From positions 1-64,000 of the forward strand of contig NZ_BAABRO010000010.1 in assembly GCF_039545035.1 (NCBI RefSeq): a stretch of DNA of 64,000 nucleotides. The letters run 5' to 3'. Below, in pieces: positions 1 to 9,272 of this stretch. This stretch comes from Novipirellula caenicola (GTDB lineage: Bacteria; Planctomycetota; Planctomycetia; Pirellulales; Pirellulaceae). Under the pieces are notes generated by a model, which was not told the origin of the DNA, searched no databases, and was given only the letters and a program-made list of their open reading frames with translations. Each line of letters begins with the position of its first letter. Position 1 is the first letter of the stretch. A program made the translations under genes and the position numbers.

Positions 1-2
1 TT

Positions 3-116
3 AACCCCCGCAAGGTGAAGAAACGCAGTCAAGCTTGGCCCACCAAACGCGACTGCGACCGCAATCCGCCTCCGCCCAATGGCATCTTCGCCGACCAGGT
101 GGAAATGTCGATTTAG
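3..116 (+). CDS. C-terminal fragment of an unidentified protein, possibly a transposase (partial)
   Basis: An open frame runs in from the left edge and stops at TAG 114-116, giving a 37-residue basic tail that begins NPRKVKKRSQAWPTKRD. The NPRKVKKR-type ending is reminiscent of the C-terminal tails of IS4-like transposases seen in planctomycetes, but this is a recollection from a short tail with no catalytic motif in view. It is followed at once by palindromic repeats, which fits a mobile or repeat-rich setting. It could equally be the end of any basic protein. Confidence 0.35.
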   Translation, partial: NPRKVKKRSQAWPTKRDCDRNPPPPNGIFADQVEMSI

Positions 117-123
117 CGGTATT

Positions 124-596
124 GGCCGTAAGGCACCGGGTCGTGCATGGGACCCGGCCGCTTACGCGTCGCGGCTCAATAGACCGACGAAAGTCTTGAC
201 GACTTCCGCTACGCCGAACCGCCTGTAGCGGAACTTGTCAAAAGTTTCGTCCCCCCTCCCCCTTCCATCCGCGCAACGTCTTCTAACCCTACTCAACGAA
301 AGCCTCAACAGATCGTTGATTATTTGAGCCGTGGACCGTATGGCACCGGGTATCGCGGAGACCCGGCCGCTGACGCGTCACGGCTCAGGAGACCGACGAA
401 AGTCTTGACGACTTCCGCTACGCCGAACCGCCTGTAGCGGAACTCGTCAAAAGTTTCGTCCCCCCTCTCCCTTCCATCCGCGCAACGTCTTCTAACCATA
501 CTCAACGAAAGCCGCAACGGATCGTTGACTATTTGAGCCGTGGGCCGTCAGGCACCGGGGCCTGTGTGGGACCCGGCCGCTTACGCGTTACGGCTC
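124..596. repeat. Composite palindromic repeat, about 209-bp period, containing two REP doublets
   Basis: Two kinds of palindrome alternate. The first is a long imperfect palindrome with arms resembling GAGCCGTGACGCGTCAGCGG and CCCACGGCTC, at 124-179, 326-386 and 535-596. Between its copies lie REP doublets at 188-249 and 397-458: a reverse-strand A hairpin, a 12-bp spacer, then a B hairpin with its GTAG foot (225 and 434). The period is 209 bp. The same composite is present in the opposite orientation at 23192-23601. No gene is supported between 117 and 682. Confidence 0.85.
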
Positions 597-682
597 AGTA
601 GACCAACAACCCGTCAAGATTTTCGTTCCACGGCTAATGCGAATCACCACCTTCTGGCGAAACTATCTAACGGAAAATGCCG

Positions 683-1960
683 TTACGACCATTGATGTTC
701 ATGCAACACTTTGCCGTCGAGGTCCACGATACGGATCATTAGCGATTTCTGGTTGCCGTCGTCACTCGCATCGATGATCGTCAATGTGGCTTGATCCGGT
801 TTGGGACCACCACCGACGAACTGCAGGATCGGCATCTCCTTGCTCGCCGCGTCAAGCCGGTCGCGATGCATGTGCCCCGATACAATCGCTTGACAATTGG
901 CTTGTTTCAGCATGGGCAGCCATAGCTTGGCCCCAAAACCGCTGTAGCTTGCGTAACCATCGAGCGTCGTGCCGTCATTTTGTCCGTCGGTTCCTCGCAG
1001 CGGGATATGGCAGGCGACGACCTTGTAGCGGGCATCGGCGATCTCAGGTCGCTTGAGCGTTTGAGCCAACCAAGTCGCTTGTTTTTCTCGGTAGGGTTCG
1101 TAGGCTGCGGTGCCTGCGAATACGGGATGGTGATCCGGTTTGTCTTCTCCGGTGTCAAGTGTGATCAACGCCAGAGGCCCGAACCGTAGAGCTTGATTGT
1201 AGGGTAGTTCCGATGACTCGGGAGCCGCAGCAAAACTGTCGATGACTTCACGAGCTCGTTGACCTCGCACGTCATGGTTTCCATTGCTAAACAGTATCGG
1301 ACGAGTGCTCGCCCAAGATCGCTGTGGATCTTGGGCGGGATTCAGCAAGATCTGTTCAGGAGAATCGGAGGCGTCGAAATCGTTGCAGCTGTCGCCATTC
1401 CAAATCAGCAAATCGGGATCGAGTTTATCAATCTCACGGTGAAGCGCATGGATTGTTTCCAAGTTTTCGTGCGTGTCATTGATACTGACGATGCGAACCC
1501 GCGGAGCCGATGCACTCGTCAATTGCAATGGATAGGTCGCGGTGGATTGAGGTTCGCCACGCTCGAGCACGTACGCGTTGGCATAGCGAAGCGGTTGAAC
1601 TTTCACGCGGTAAAAGATCGGCCGATCGGTTGGCAGGGCTTCCGGGTGATGGACGCGAACATGCAGGACACGATCATCGGCGTGAATCAATCCATACTGG
1701 CTCGCCACCGCCGTGAACGGCAAGTCATCTTTGCTGAAGCCATACTCAACCCATGCCGTCGCCAACTGGTTCACAGCAACGCTAACGCCAAACCCATTGC
1801 TGCGAGGATTTTGCACGACCGGAGGGCTGGCGATTAGTTCGCTGGCACTGGTGTGGCCCGTTGGCAACTCCGCGCCATCAGCCTGGGCATCTAGGTGAAC
1901 CGAGGAAATGGCGACCGCAGAAACAGGCACGGTGCCGAGAAACTGACGACGATTGAACAT
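683..1960 (-). CDS. Tat-exported metallophosphoesterase (calcineurin-like)
   Basis: A 425-residue protein predicted to hydrolyse phosphoesters outside the cytoplasm. The N terminus MFNRRQFLGTVPVSAVAISS is a twin-arginine signal. Residues of about 40-150 look like the beta-sandwich found before purple-acid-phosphatase-type catalytic domains. The metal-binding motifs follow in family order: NDTHEN, WNGDSCND, SNGNHD, a lone His in ACHIPL, and SGHMHRD. The start is set by the signal peptide. It faces the SDR gene across about 360 bp and shows no operon partner. The substrate is not evident. Confidence 0.85.
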   Translation of the reverse strand: MFNRRQFLGTVPVSAVAISSVHLDAQADGAELPTGHTSASELIASPPVVQNPRSNGFGVSVAVNQLATAWVEYGFSKDDLPFTAVASQYGLIHADDRVLHVRVHHPEALPTDRPIFYRVKVQPLRYANAYVLERGEPQSTATYPLQLTSASAPRVRIVSINDTHENLETIHALHREIDKLDPDLLIWNGDSCNDFDASDSPEQILLNPAQDPQRSWASTRPILFSNGNHDVRGQRAREVIDSFAAAPESSELPYNQALRFGPLALITLDTGEDKPDHHPVFAGTAAYEPYREKQATWLAQTLKRPEIADARYKVVACHIPLRGTDGQNDGTTLDGYASYSGFGAKLWLPMLKQANCQAIVSGHMHRDRLDAASKEMPILQFVGGGPKPDQATLTIIDASDDGNQKSLMIRIVDLDGKVLHEHQWS

Positions 1961-2320
1961 GTTTGGACTCGAAAGGAGGGAATGCTAGGCAGGTGTCATC
2001 GGGCGGGATAGCCGTTTTAACCCATTGGGGCGCGTCGTTCCGACTTCTCTGGTAGTTAGCTTCGCTAGATGGTGGTGACATGCACTTGCGCGGCCATCAT
2101 CCACGCTCTGGCGAGCGTAGCCACAACTCGCAAAGCCGTTGTTCGGTGCAGCCAATATAACCCAAAACCACAGCACCATGGCGGCACAAGTCGTCGAGCT
2201 TGACGATCGCGGTAACGATGTGATGCAAGGTTAAACTTATCTTACAATGGACCCAACCTTACTCGAGATGATTCGGGAAGGGGCGGTGTTTTCAAATCAC
2301 TCGATTCACGTGGATGATCA
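1961..2320. other. Divergent intergenic region, no gene seen
   Basis: This 360-bp gap separates two divergent genes and should hold both promoters. I see no convincing reading frame, RNA gene or repeat copy in it. Confidence 0.5.
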
Positions 2321-3100
2321 ATGACTCGTTGGCCCGGTATTTCGCAATTCAAACTCGACAACCAAGTCGCCATCGTCACCGGCGGATCTAAGGGACTCGG
2401 GGAGGCGATGGCGGCGGGGCTGGCGTCCGCCGGAGCGAACCTGCTGCTCGTCAGTCGCAACGATAAGGAAGCCCAAGATGCAGCGGCAGCGATCGCAGCG
2501 GAGTATCCCATCAAAGCGATTGGATTGGCCGCGGATGTTTCGGATGAAGACCAAGTTAAAGCGTTGACACAGCGCTGCGTCGACGAATTTGGTCGCATTG
2601 ACATCCTCGTCAACAACGCGGCAATCAATATCCGAGGTTCGATCGAGGAGTTAACGCTGGAAGAGTTTCGCGAAGTCCAAAGCATCAACGTCGATGCCAT
2701 GTGGTTGTGCTGTAAACATGTTTCGGCGGTGATGAAGCAGGTGCAGTATGGCCGGATCATCAATATGGCCAGCACGCTGGGGGTGGTAGGTTTGGCCAAC
2801 CGAACGCCCTACGCAACCAGCAAAGGGGCGGTGGTCCAAATGACGCGGGCGCTCGGTTTGGAGTTTGCGAAGGACAAGATCACCGTGAACGCAATCTGTC
2901 CCGGGCCGTTTCTGACGCCGATGAATGTACCGATCGCCGAGACCGAAGAGGCCAAACAATTTATCGTCGGCGCGACGGCACTGCAGCGCTGGGGAGAGTT
3001 AAGCGAGATTCAGGGTGCCGCGTTGTTTCTCGCCAGTCCCGCGTCCAGCTACGTCACCGGTAGCCTATTGACGGTCGACGGAGGTTGGACCGCAAGATGA
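2321..3100 (+). CDS. SDR-family NAD(P)-dependent oxidoreductase
   Basis: A 259-residue classical short-chain dehydrogenase/reductase. The nucleotide-binding motif is TGGSKGLG (about residues 21-28), the structural motif is NNAA, and the catalytic set is Ser in INMASTLG with Tyr and Lys in YATSK. PGPFLTPMN follows the active site, and the C-terminal VTGSLLTVDGGWTAR is typical of tetrameric SDRs. The overall look is closest to gluconate 5-dehydrogenase or 3-ketoacyl-ACP-reductase-like enzymes, so the substrate is left open. It has no same-strand neighbour and is followed by the palindromic repeat at 3144. Confidence 0.88.
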   Translation: MTRWPGISQFKLDNQVAIVTGGSKGLGEAMAAGLASAGANLLLVSRNDKEAQDAAAAIAAEYPIKAIGLAADVSDEDQVKALTQRCVDEFGRIDILVNNAAINIRGSIEELTLEEFREVQSINVDAMWLCCKHVSAVMKQVQYGRIINMASTLGVVGLANRTPYATSKGAVVQMTRALGLEFAKDKITVNAICPGPFLTPMNVPIAETEEAKQFIVGATALQRWGELSEIQGAALFLASPASSYVTGSLLTVDGGWTAR

Positions 3101-3143
3101 TCCTGTGGGGACCACTCAAGAACGCACGTCGCCTGATGCCCGC

Positions 3144-3256
3144 ACTCGCTCACGCATCTCTGTCGACAGAAATATTTACGCGACAGAAAAATGACGAAGC
3201 ACCAAAACCGGTAAACAATCTTTCTGTCGCACCAATCTTTCTGTCTTCCCTTGACC
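3144..3256 (+). repeat. TTTCTGTC-family palindromic repeat, copy 1
   Basis: About 113 bp carrying two GACAGAAA motifs followed by two TTTCTGTC motifs, so that the halves can pair. It matches the reverse complement of 8991-9103 over nearly its whole length, and its right end recurs at 10619-10651. It lies between the convergent SDR and peroxidase genes. Confidence 0.8.
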
Positions 3257-3313
3257 GTACACACAATCGCAAGGAACGTTCGACGTGGAGCCGGGGCAAC
3301 GTTTCAGCGGCTG

Positions 3314-5785
3314 TTACCGTTGTGGGTTGCGAAACGAGATGTCTCGGCCACTGAAGAACGGATCGACAAGATCAGGACGCAGCGGTTGCTGAAGCGATTG
3401 GTCCCCTCGGCCTGATTGCTCGTTGTCCGAAGCGGAACCGCGACGTTGTCCACTGTCGGACCGTTGGCCCGAGTCGGAGCCCGAGCCGGAGCGTTGAGAT
3501 TTGTCACGATGGTCTGACCCCGTGTCGCCGTCATCATCGCTGAGCGAGAAATCAATATTCTCCAAATGGACGTCCCCGGTTGTTATCGCAACCTCCTCCA
3601 CCGCGATCGTCGAGACAATGTCGTCGGTTTGCGAAACCAGATAGATTTCGTATTCGCCCGTCCGTAGACCATCTTGAACATCGAAGCGGTAGTTGCCCTC
3701 GGAATCGGTTGTCGTTTCAGCAACGATTTCCCCTTCACTGCCCAACTGGATCACCTGTCCCGAGACCCCTTCGGTTGTACCACCCTCCTTGGACTTGTCG
3801 TTCCCCTTGGACTTGGTTCGGCCATCGCGATTGTTTTGCTGGACGGTTTCCTCTGTGGTGACTGTGCCTGAAATCGAAGCGCTAAAGAGGAACACATCCT
3901 CTTGCAGATCGGTGAGTTCCGTATTGCGCTCGATGATGTCGGACAGCGTCGTACTTTCGATTTCAGCCAACGCGGATCCAGAGAACGTGTTCTCGTACCA
4001 AAACCGATCGGCGTCGCGAAGTCGCTCGAATTGGTCCGTGATGATGGTTTGGAACGTTTCGCCGACACTGGCGCCGTCGACATGGTCTTCGGCCAATCCG
4101 CCCACCCACAGGTCGATATCATCGACCGTGCCGTAAAGTTGCTCCAGTTTGGCTTGTAGATCCGGGTCCGACGTGATGTCGGCAAAGCTTTCGACGGGAT
4201 CCAATCCGTAAGCGACCCGCGTCGAGTTGTAGTCCGACAATCCATGGTCCCTGCCCCGCTGGATGTTCAAACTCACCAAGTCGAACCCGCCCGATCCGGG
4301 AGGACCAAACAAGAAATTGCGGACGCTGTCGACGACCTGAATATCCAATTCCGAAGATGGGTCGGCCGTCAAATACTTGATGATGGAATCGATTCCATTT
4401 TCCGAGACCGCTTCGGGGTTTGAAAACGCCTGGCTCAGCGGGATCTCTTCTGCGATTGCGTTTCCCTCGTTGTCCAAAAACTCGACATCATCGCCAAGCA
4501 AGCTATGTCCGAATCGGAACGCGGCGGTCGAGAACTCGTTGGCAATGGTGGGATCAACCGATGAATCGTAGCCATCGTATTCGCTGAGCGCGTCTTCGCC
4601 TAAGACCGCCGGAAGCCATTCGTTGTAGGTGATTGCTTGCAGTTCAGCGACCACAATCGCACGCGCTTGCTGATAGATTTCTTCGTCGGTCAGCGTTGGA
4701 TCGGTAGCTGCAATTTCGTCGGCGAGTCGATTGTGCTCTCGCACGAACAACGTTTGCAGCGCGGTCAGTTCGATGTTCTCGTTTGCGCGTACGTCTCCTG
4801 CGGCAAACAATTCGTCGTCAGGAACAATTCCTGCATCATTGTCCATCGGAAGCGTTCCGTCGGGAAACGTTTCGTCGTTGTTGTACGGCAACAAATCGCC
4901 TTCGCTCGTCTTCAAATGGCCGCCTGAAAGCGTGCTCAACGCCATCGCGGTTGCATCGTCGGATCCATAAATCACCGAACCGTCGATCCAAGTGGTGATG
5001 GCGTTGATCTGTTCGCGAGCGGAATCGGTTCCGGTTTCGGGATCGTAAGCCGACCGGGTCAGCGAAATCGTCTGGGTTCCCGTTGCGAAGGGATCAAAGT
5101 ATTCGTCGCCCGTAGGGACTTCGATGTCAAACGACTCTTCACCCGTAGGCGTACGTGAGATGTCGTGGTCGATGAATTGGCCCCACGCATAGACGAATGC
5201 GGACAAGTCGCGATCGTTGATCAGGCTTTCATCGGTCGCCAGCACATTGCTGATCTCTCGTGCGCTGGGGCGATCTTCACCGGCAGGCTCCGAGATTCCG
5301 TCAGCATAGTCGCTGTCCGCGATGCGAGTGAGTTGAGTACCCGCCGTGCCGAGTTCGGGGTTTTCGAGATTGTTGCCCGACCCGTCGATGGACCGATATT
5401 CGGTCGGCAGCCCCTCTAGTGAAGTATCGGTTGGAAGATCACTGGGCGCGTCATCCCTCTCGTCTGACGGAACGTCAACGTCATCATAGGACTCTGGAAT
5501 CTCATGGCGATCGTGTTTGTGCAATCCGCCGCTGTCGGATCGCCGGTGCATATGGTTGGCATTAGCCAGTGATTCGACCGCCGGTGCCACCTCCTCTTGG
5601 TGCAAATCTTCAACCATGACGTCGTTGTTGAAGAGATTGGCGGCCAACAGCTGTCGAGCCTCCAAGGACTCTGTCTTCAGACATCGCCGAGTGTTTTTGC
5701 GTTTATGCCCCTTCTTCTTTGCTGTAGAGGCTTTGCGGTTGGCGGCGTGACGAGGCTCGGCCCATCGTCCAAAGAAGTTTTCCAT
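3314..5785 (-). CDS. Exported animal-type haem peroxidase with LEPR-XLL-like sorting motif
   Basis: About 823 residues. The first 50 hold a Lys/Arg-rich stretch and LEARQLLAA, a motif common at the N terminus of planctomycete surface and secreted proteins. The central part is an animal haem peroxidase domain: GQFIDHDISRTP with the distal His near residue 207, REQINAITTWIDGSVIYGS with the likely catalytic Arg, LFVREHNRLADEI, AFRFGHSLLGDD with the proximal His, and NIQRGRDHGL. The C-terminal 250 residues hold a carboxypeptidase-regulatory or SdrD-B-like beta domain (SGQVIQLGSEGEI) and a Ser/Gly/Asp-rich tail. I start at the ATG 5785-5783 because LEARQLLAA then sits near residue 45; the frame stays open upstream to 5896. 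Confidence 0.85.
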   Translation of the reverse strand: MENFFGRWAEPRHAANRKASTAKKKGHKRKNTRRCLKTESLEARQLLAANLFNNDVMVEDLHQEEVAPAVESLANANHMHRRSDSGGLHKHDRHEIPESYDDVDVPSDERDDAPSDLPTDTSLEGLPTEYRSIDGSGNNLENPELGTAGTQLTRIADSDYADGISEPAGEDRPSAREISNVLATDESLINDRDLSAFVYAWGQFIDHDISRTPTGEESFDIEVPTGDEYFDPFATGTQTISLTRSAYDPETGTDSAREQINAITTWIDGSVIYGSDDATAMALSTLSGGHLKTSEGDLLPYNNDETFPDGTLPMDNDAGIVPDDELFAAGDVRANENIELTALQTLFVREHNRLADEIAATDPTLTDEEIYQQARAIVVAELQAITYNEWLPAVLGEDALSEYDGYDSSVDPTIANEFSTAAFRFGHSLLGDDVEFLDNEGNAIAEEIPLSQAFSNPEAVSENGIDSIIKYLTADPSSELDIQVVDSVRNFLFGPPGSGGFDLVSLNIQRGRDHGLSDYNSTRVAYGLDPVESFADITSDPDLQAKLEQLYGTVDDIDLWVGGLAEDHVDGASVGETFQTIITDQFERLRDADRFWYENTFSGSALAEIESTTLSDIIERNTELTDLQEDVFLFSASISGTVTTEETVQQNNRDGRTKSKGNDKSKEGGTTEGVSGQVIQLGSEGEIVAETTTDSEGNYRFDVQDGLRTGEYEIYLVSQTDDIVSTIAVEEVAITTGDVHLENIDFSLSDDDGDTGSDHRDKSQRSGSGSDSGQRSDSGQRRGSASDNEQSGRGDQSLQQPLRPDLVDPFFSGRDISFRNPQR

Positions 5786-6243
5786 GTATGCACCTGATGC
5801 AGAGAAGTGGGGGGAGAAGCAACGCCGATAGCCGCTCTGTTTGACCGCCACCGACGTATCCACTTGTGAAGGACGACTTCCCGCCGAGGCTGTCACAGTC
5901 TCTAAAAAAAGGTGTCCACTGAGGAAAAATTTCCAGGTGGCTCCAATTCACCTAATCGCCCCTGCAATGGCGACGAGAACCGCCAACAGAGTCGGCGACG
6001 GTATTCATCGGTGTTTGTTTCGTCGGGCGCGCACGACGATCGCCAGCGGTATAAAATGAACTTCGCCTGAACGACCGACTCGTGATCCTTCGGGCATCGA
6101 TGGAGCTGGCCCACCGCCCACCTTGTCAGCTCTTCGTCCTCGCCACTGGATGTAAAACTTCACACCTTCCCATATCCAACCTCGCTAGCCCACGGAATTG
6201 CGTGCCGAGGTAAATTGTTTTCCCACCCCAAGCTCGCGGAAGA
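5786..6243. other. Divergent intergenic region, no gene seen
   Basis: About 460 bp between the peroxidase and peptidase genes. It should contain the promoters of both. No RNA gene, repeat or coding frame with recognisable features was found. Confidence 0.45.
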
Positions 6244-7449
6244 ATGTTGATGATCGTGCTGTTGCCGCTATTGTTCGCTTGTGCGTTTGCATCCCCAGCG
6301 ACGCCAACCCTTTCAGAGCTGAATGAATTGTTGGACTCGCTACGCGCGACGCATGCACCTGATAGTCGAATTGAACTTTGGGATGTCCAGGTTCATGCCT
6401 CACAAAGGGGCCTACGGGTGCAGGGAAACCTGTTGAGTCAAGAAACGTTTGACGCGGTCTCGCAATCGCTTCAGCGGCAGTATCCCGAGGTGGTCAACCA
6501 ATTGGTGTTACTTCCTGAAAAGGAGACAGGTTCAATCGTCAATGCTCTGGTGAATAATTCAGTGATTCATTTGCGTCGTGAACCCAGCAGCACCAAGGAA
6601 CTTGTGACTCAGGCCCTGTTGGGCACCCCCGTGCGGATCCTGAAGTCAGAGCGTGGCAAGAGTCTGATCCAAGTTCCCGACGGATACATCGGCTGGGTGA
6701 ATAACGCCGAAGTGCAGCGTGTCAATCAACAAGAACTGACGGCATATAGAGACTCCGAAAAAGTTATTTACACGGTCCAGTCGGGACGATCCTACAGTGC
6801 CCCAAATGTCGAGTCGTTGCCGGTCAGCGACCTCGTGATGGGGAACATCGTCCGCAAAGTCTCGGAGCAGGCTGGATTCACTCAGGTCCTGTATCCCGAT
6901 GGACGTCGAGGATGGGTGGAGAGTCGCGAGCTGATTTCGGCGGAGGCGATTTTTCATCAAACGACCGTGCAGGATAGTCTTGTTCGGACCGCTCTAAAGT
7001 TTCATGGGATTCCTTATCTATGGGGAGGCACGTCGTCCAAGAACATTGATTGCAGTGGACTGATATGCAATGTCTATTTCATGAACGGCATGCTGTTGCC
7101 ACGCGACGCAAACATGCAGGCCATGGTCGGCCGGGAACTGACTACCGACTTTGTTTCGGACGCTCTGGAGCCCGGGGATTTGCTGTTCTTTGGCAGAAAA
7201 GCATCGGCAGCAGCTAAAGAGAAGGTAACCCATGTGGCCATGTACATCGGCGGAGGCGAATACATTCACTCCGCCGGTTACCGGGAACGAGTCAGTATCA
7301 ACAGCATGGACAGCACCCAACCCAATTTCATCGAGAGCTACCCCGCGATATTTGTGAAAGCGGTTAGGATTGTGGGCGAGCCGTTTGAAGGTTTCCAGTC
7401 CACTGCAGAGAATGCCTTTTACAACGAAATCATCAGGAGCAGAGAATGA
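6244..7449 (+). CDS. NlpC/P60 family cell-wall peptidase with bacterial SH3 domains (YkfC-like)
   Basis: A 401-residue exported cysteine peptidase expected to cut gamma-D-glutamyl-diamino-acid bonds in peptidoglycan peptides. Residues 1-17 form a hydrophobic signal. About 100-235 look like two SH3-type domains, each ending in a GYIGWV or GRRGWV segment. The catalytic domain follows: Cys270 in KNIDCSGL, His330 in VTHVAMYIG, and the polar partner His342 in EYIHSAG. Its TGA overlaps the ATG of the next gene (ATGA at 7446-7449), so the two are probably translationally coupled. This pairing resembles the ykfC-ykfB pair of Bacillus murein-peptide recycling, with both products exported here. Confidence 0.87.
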   Translation: MLMIVLLPLLFACAFASPATPTLSELNELLDSLRATHAPDSRIELWDVQVHASQRGLRVQGNLLSQETFDAVSQSLQRQYPEVVNQLVLLPEKETGSIVNALVNNSVIHLRREPSSTKELVTQALLGTPVRILKSERGKSLIQVPDGYIGWVNNAEVQRVNQQELTAYRDSEKVIYTVQSGRSYSAPNVESLPVSDLVMGNIVRKVSEQAGFTQVLYPDGRRGWVESRELISAEAIFHQTTVQDSLVRTALKFHGIPYLWGGTSSKNIDCSGLICNVYFMNGMLLPRDANMQAMVGRELTTDFVSDALEPGDLLFFGRKASAAAKEKVTHVAMYIGGGEYIHSAGYRERVSINSMDSTQPNFIESYPAIFVKAVRIVGEPFEGFQSTAENAFYNEIIRSRE

Positions 7450-8603
7450 AGAGCGGACGACGAGCCTTTCTGAGCGGAATGGGAGTGACCTCGCTGGCGA
7501 CTGTACTGCCACAGACCAAGTGCACGGCGCAGGAAAATCCTGCATCGCTCGCGGCGGCGCCGGCATCGATTGGCAACGGGAAAATGAAGCTAAGCTTTAG
7601 GCCCTACGAGTTGCAGCTAGAGCACACCTTTACCGTCGCTGGAAACTCTCGGAAAACAACGCCCGTAGTGCTTGCCGAGATCCAGTACGAGGGATTGACG
7701 GGGTATGGCGAAGCATCCATGCCTCCCTACCTGGGCGAATCGCAGCAGTCGGTGATGCAATTCCTCAGCAAGGTGAAGTTGGAGCAGTTCAAGGACCCTT
7801 TTCTGTTGGACGATATTCTCGCCTATGTCGACTCGCTGGAAGCAGGCAACCGAGCGGCAAAAGCCTGTGTCGATATTGCCCTGCATGACCTGCTAGGCAA
7901 GTTGGTCGGTAAGCCACTGCATAAGCTCTGGGGGATCAATCCAGCAAACACCCCCATGACCTCGTTCACCATCGGGATCGACACTCCTGAAATGGTGAAG
8001 ATGAAGACGAAGGAGGCTGCCCGGTTCAAGGTGTTGAAAGTCAAACTAGGCGGAGGGAATGACCGGGAGATGATCGAAGCCGTGCGTTCGGTGACGGACG
8101 TGCCCATCTATGTCGATGTGAACCAGGGATGGAGTGATAAGCACGAAGCGTTGGAGATGGTGCACTGGTTGGCCGAGCAGGGGACGGAGTTTGTGGAGCA
8201 ACCGCTTGCCAAGACCGCCGTCGATGATTTGGCTTGGCTGACATCCAAAAGCCCGCTTCCCATCATTGCCGACGAGGCGTTTCAGCGTCTGGGGGATGTG
8301 GCCGACTTTCAAGGCGTGTATTCCGGAATCAATATCAAGCTGATGAAGAGCACGGGCTTGCGCGAGGCTCAAAAGATGATCACCGTGGCCCGAGCATTGG
8401 ACATGAGGGTGATGATGGGATGCATGACAGAAACGTCTTGTGCAGTATCGGCGGCCGCACAACTATCGCCGCTCGTGGACTGGGCCGATCTCGATGGGAA
8501 CCTGCTAATCACCAACGATCTCTACGAGGGAGTGAAGGTGATCGACGGCAAGTTAACCCTCAGCGACTTGCCCGGCATCGGGATCCGAAGGCGGAACGCC
8601 TGA
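7446..8603 (+). CDS. Exported dipeptide epimerase (L-Ala-D/L-Glu type), enolase superfamily
   Basis: A 385-residue enolase-superfamily protein. Catalytic and metal residues are visible: Lys198 and Lys200 in LKVKLGG, Asp224 in YVDVNQGW, Glu251 in VEQPL, Asp276 in IADEAF, Lys298 in INIKLMKSTG, and a DLDG motif near 350, the set expected of dipeptide epimerases. Residues 4-28 (RRAFLSGMG then a hydrophobic run) form a Tat-like signal, which is unusual because characterised L-Ala-D/L-Glu epimerases are cytoplasmic. It overlaps the preceding peptidase gene by 4 bp, so its substrate is probably a muropeptide fragment made by that enzyme. Substrate specificity is inferred from context. Confidence 0.85.
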   Translation: MKSGRRAFLSGMGVTSLATVLPQTKCTAQENPASLAAAPASIGNGKMKLSFRPYELQLEHTFTVAGNSRKTTPVVLAEIQYEGLTGYGEASMPPYLGESQQSVMQFLSKVKLEQFKDPFLLDDILAYVDSLEAGNRAAKACVDIALHDLLGKLVGKPLHKLWGINPANTPMTSFTIGIDTPEMVKMKTKEAARFKVLKVKLGGGNDREMIEAVRSVTDVPIYVDVNQGWSDKHEALEMVHWLAEQGTEFVEQPLAKTAVDDLAWLTSKSPLPIIADEAFQRLGDVADFQGVYSGINIKLMKSTGLREAQKMITVARALDMRVMMGCMTETSCAVSAAAQLSPLVDWADLDGNLLITNDLYEGVKVIDGKLTLSDLPGIGIRRRNA

Positions 8604-8690
8604 TGGCTTGTTCCCCCCGCCGCATCACCGTCGACAGCACGCAATCCCATGCGGCAGTTCTTGAATTTGCGAATTCTTTACAACCCGAAG

Positions 8691-8743
8691 CGTCAGCGAG
8701 GGACCGAGTCAAGATTACGATTCCGCGCTGACGTGTCGGGTTG
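8691..8743. repeat. CAACCCG...CGGGTTG palindromic repeat, copy 1
   Basis: Inverted halves CAACCCGAAGCGTCAGCG and CGCTGACGTGTCGGGTTG flank a short unpaired centre. Related copies lie at 9197-9257, 53425-53526 and 59232-59333. It sits just past the epimerase gene. Confidence 0.75.
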
Positions 8744-8990
8744 TGATAACTTGGCACAACACGACTCAGAAATGATTCATAACGTTTCCCAAAACCGCGA
8801 ATAGATCGAACGACACCTGGCTACCTGTTTAACCATCATCTCGCACTGACGATGATCGGTGGGGATTGTGTTTGGCAGTACGGAGAGACGGCCACCCAAA
8901 CGGTCGCGCCGGTGACACGTCGAGGGTGGGGAACTAAAGCTGACATCCGTTGACGTCTCCTTCGGTGGGGCTCCTCACGATTGTGATTTC

Positions 8991-9103
8991 GGTCAAGGGA
9001 AGACAGAAAAATTGGTGCGACAGAAAGATTGTTTTACCGTGTTGGTGCTTCTTCATTTTTCTGTCGCGGTAATATTCCTATCGATACAGATGCGTGAGCG
9101 AGT
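8991..9103 (-). repeat. TTTCTGTC-family palindromic repeat, copy 2 (inverted)
   Basis: The reverse complement aligns with 3144-3256 almost end to end, including ACTCGCTCACGCATCT at one edge and CTTCCCTTGACC at the other, with a few substitutions and short indels. The region 8604-11000 around it contains no credible gene. Confidence 0.8.
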
Positions 9104-9196
9104 ACTGACACAAATCAGCGGAACTAAGCTGGTAGGCTGGGATATTTGGTTGGCGTCCCATTTGTCGCTTCGACCAACGCTGCGAAGCATTTGTCA

Positions 9197-9257
9197 CAAC
9201 CCGAACGCGTCAGCGAGGGAATCTTAAACTTCACTCGGTCTCTCGTTGACGCGTTTT
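9197..9257. repeat. CAACCCG palindromic repeat, copy 2
   Basis: It begins CAACCCGAACGCGTCAGCG and returns as CTCTCGTTGACGCGTT. The right-hand copy is degraded and continues into TTTGAAGTTGC, the same tail seen next to the copies at 53.5 kb and 59.2 kb. Confidence 0.65.
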
Positions 9258-9272
9258 GAAGTTGCTGTTTTT

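Noticed and set aside
320-517. 65-residue minus-strand frame
   Set aside because: It lies within the composite palindromic repeat, and a similar frame arises in the other copy at 23114-23323.
1259-1837. 192-residue plus-strand frame
   Set aside because: Lies wholly antisense to the metallophosphoesterase, whose motifs are convincing.
9012-9227. 71-residue plus-strand frame
   Set aside because: Made almost entirely of the TTTCTGTC repeat and the next palindrome; no protein-like features.
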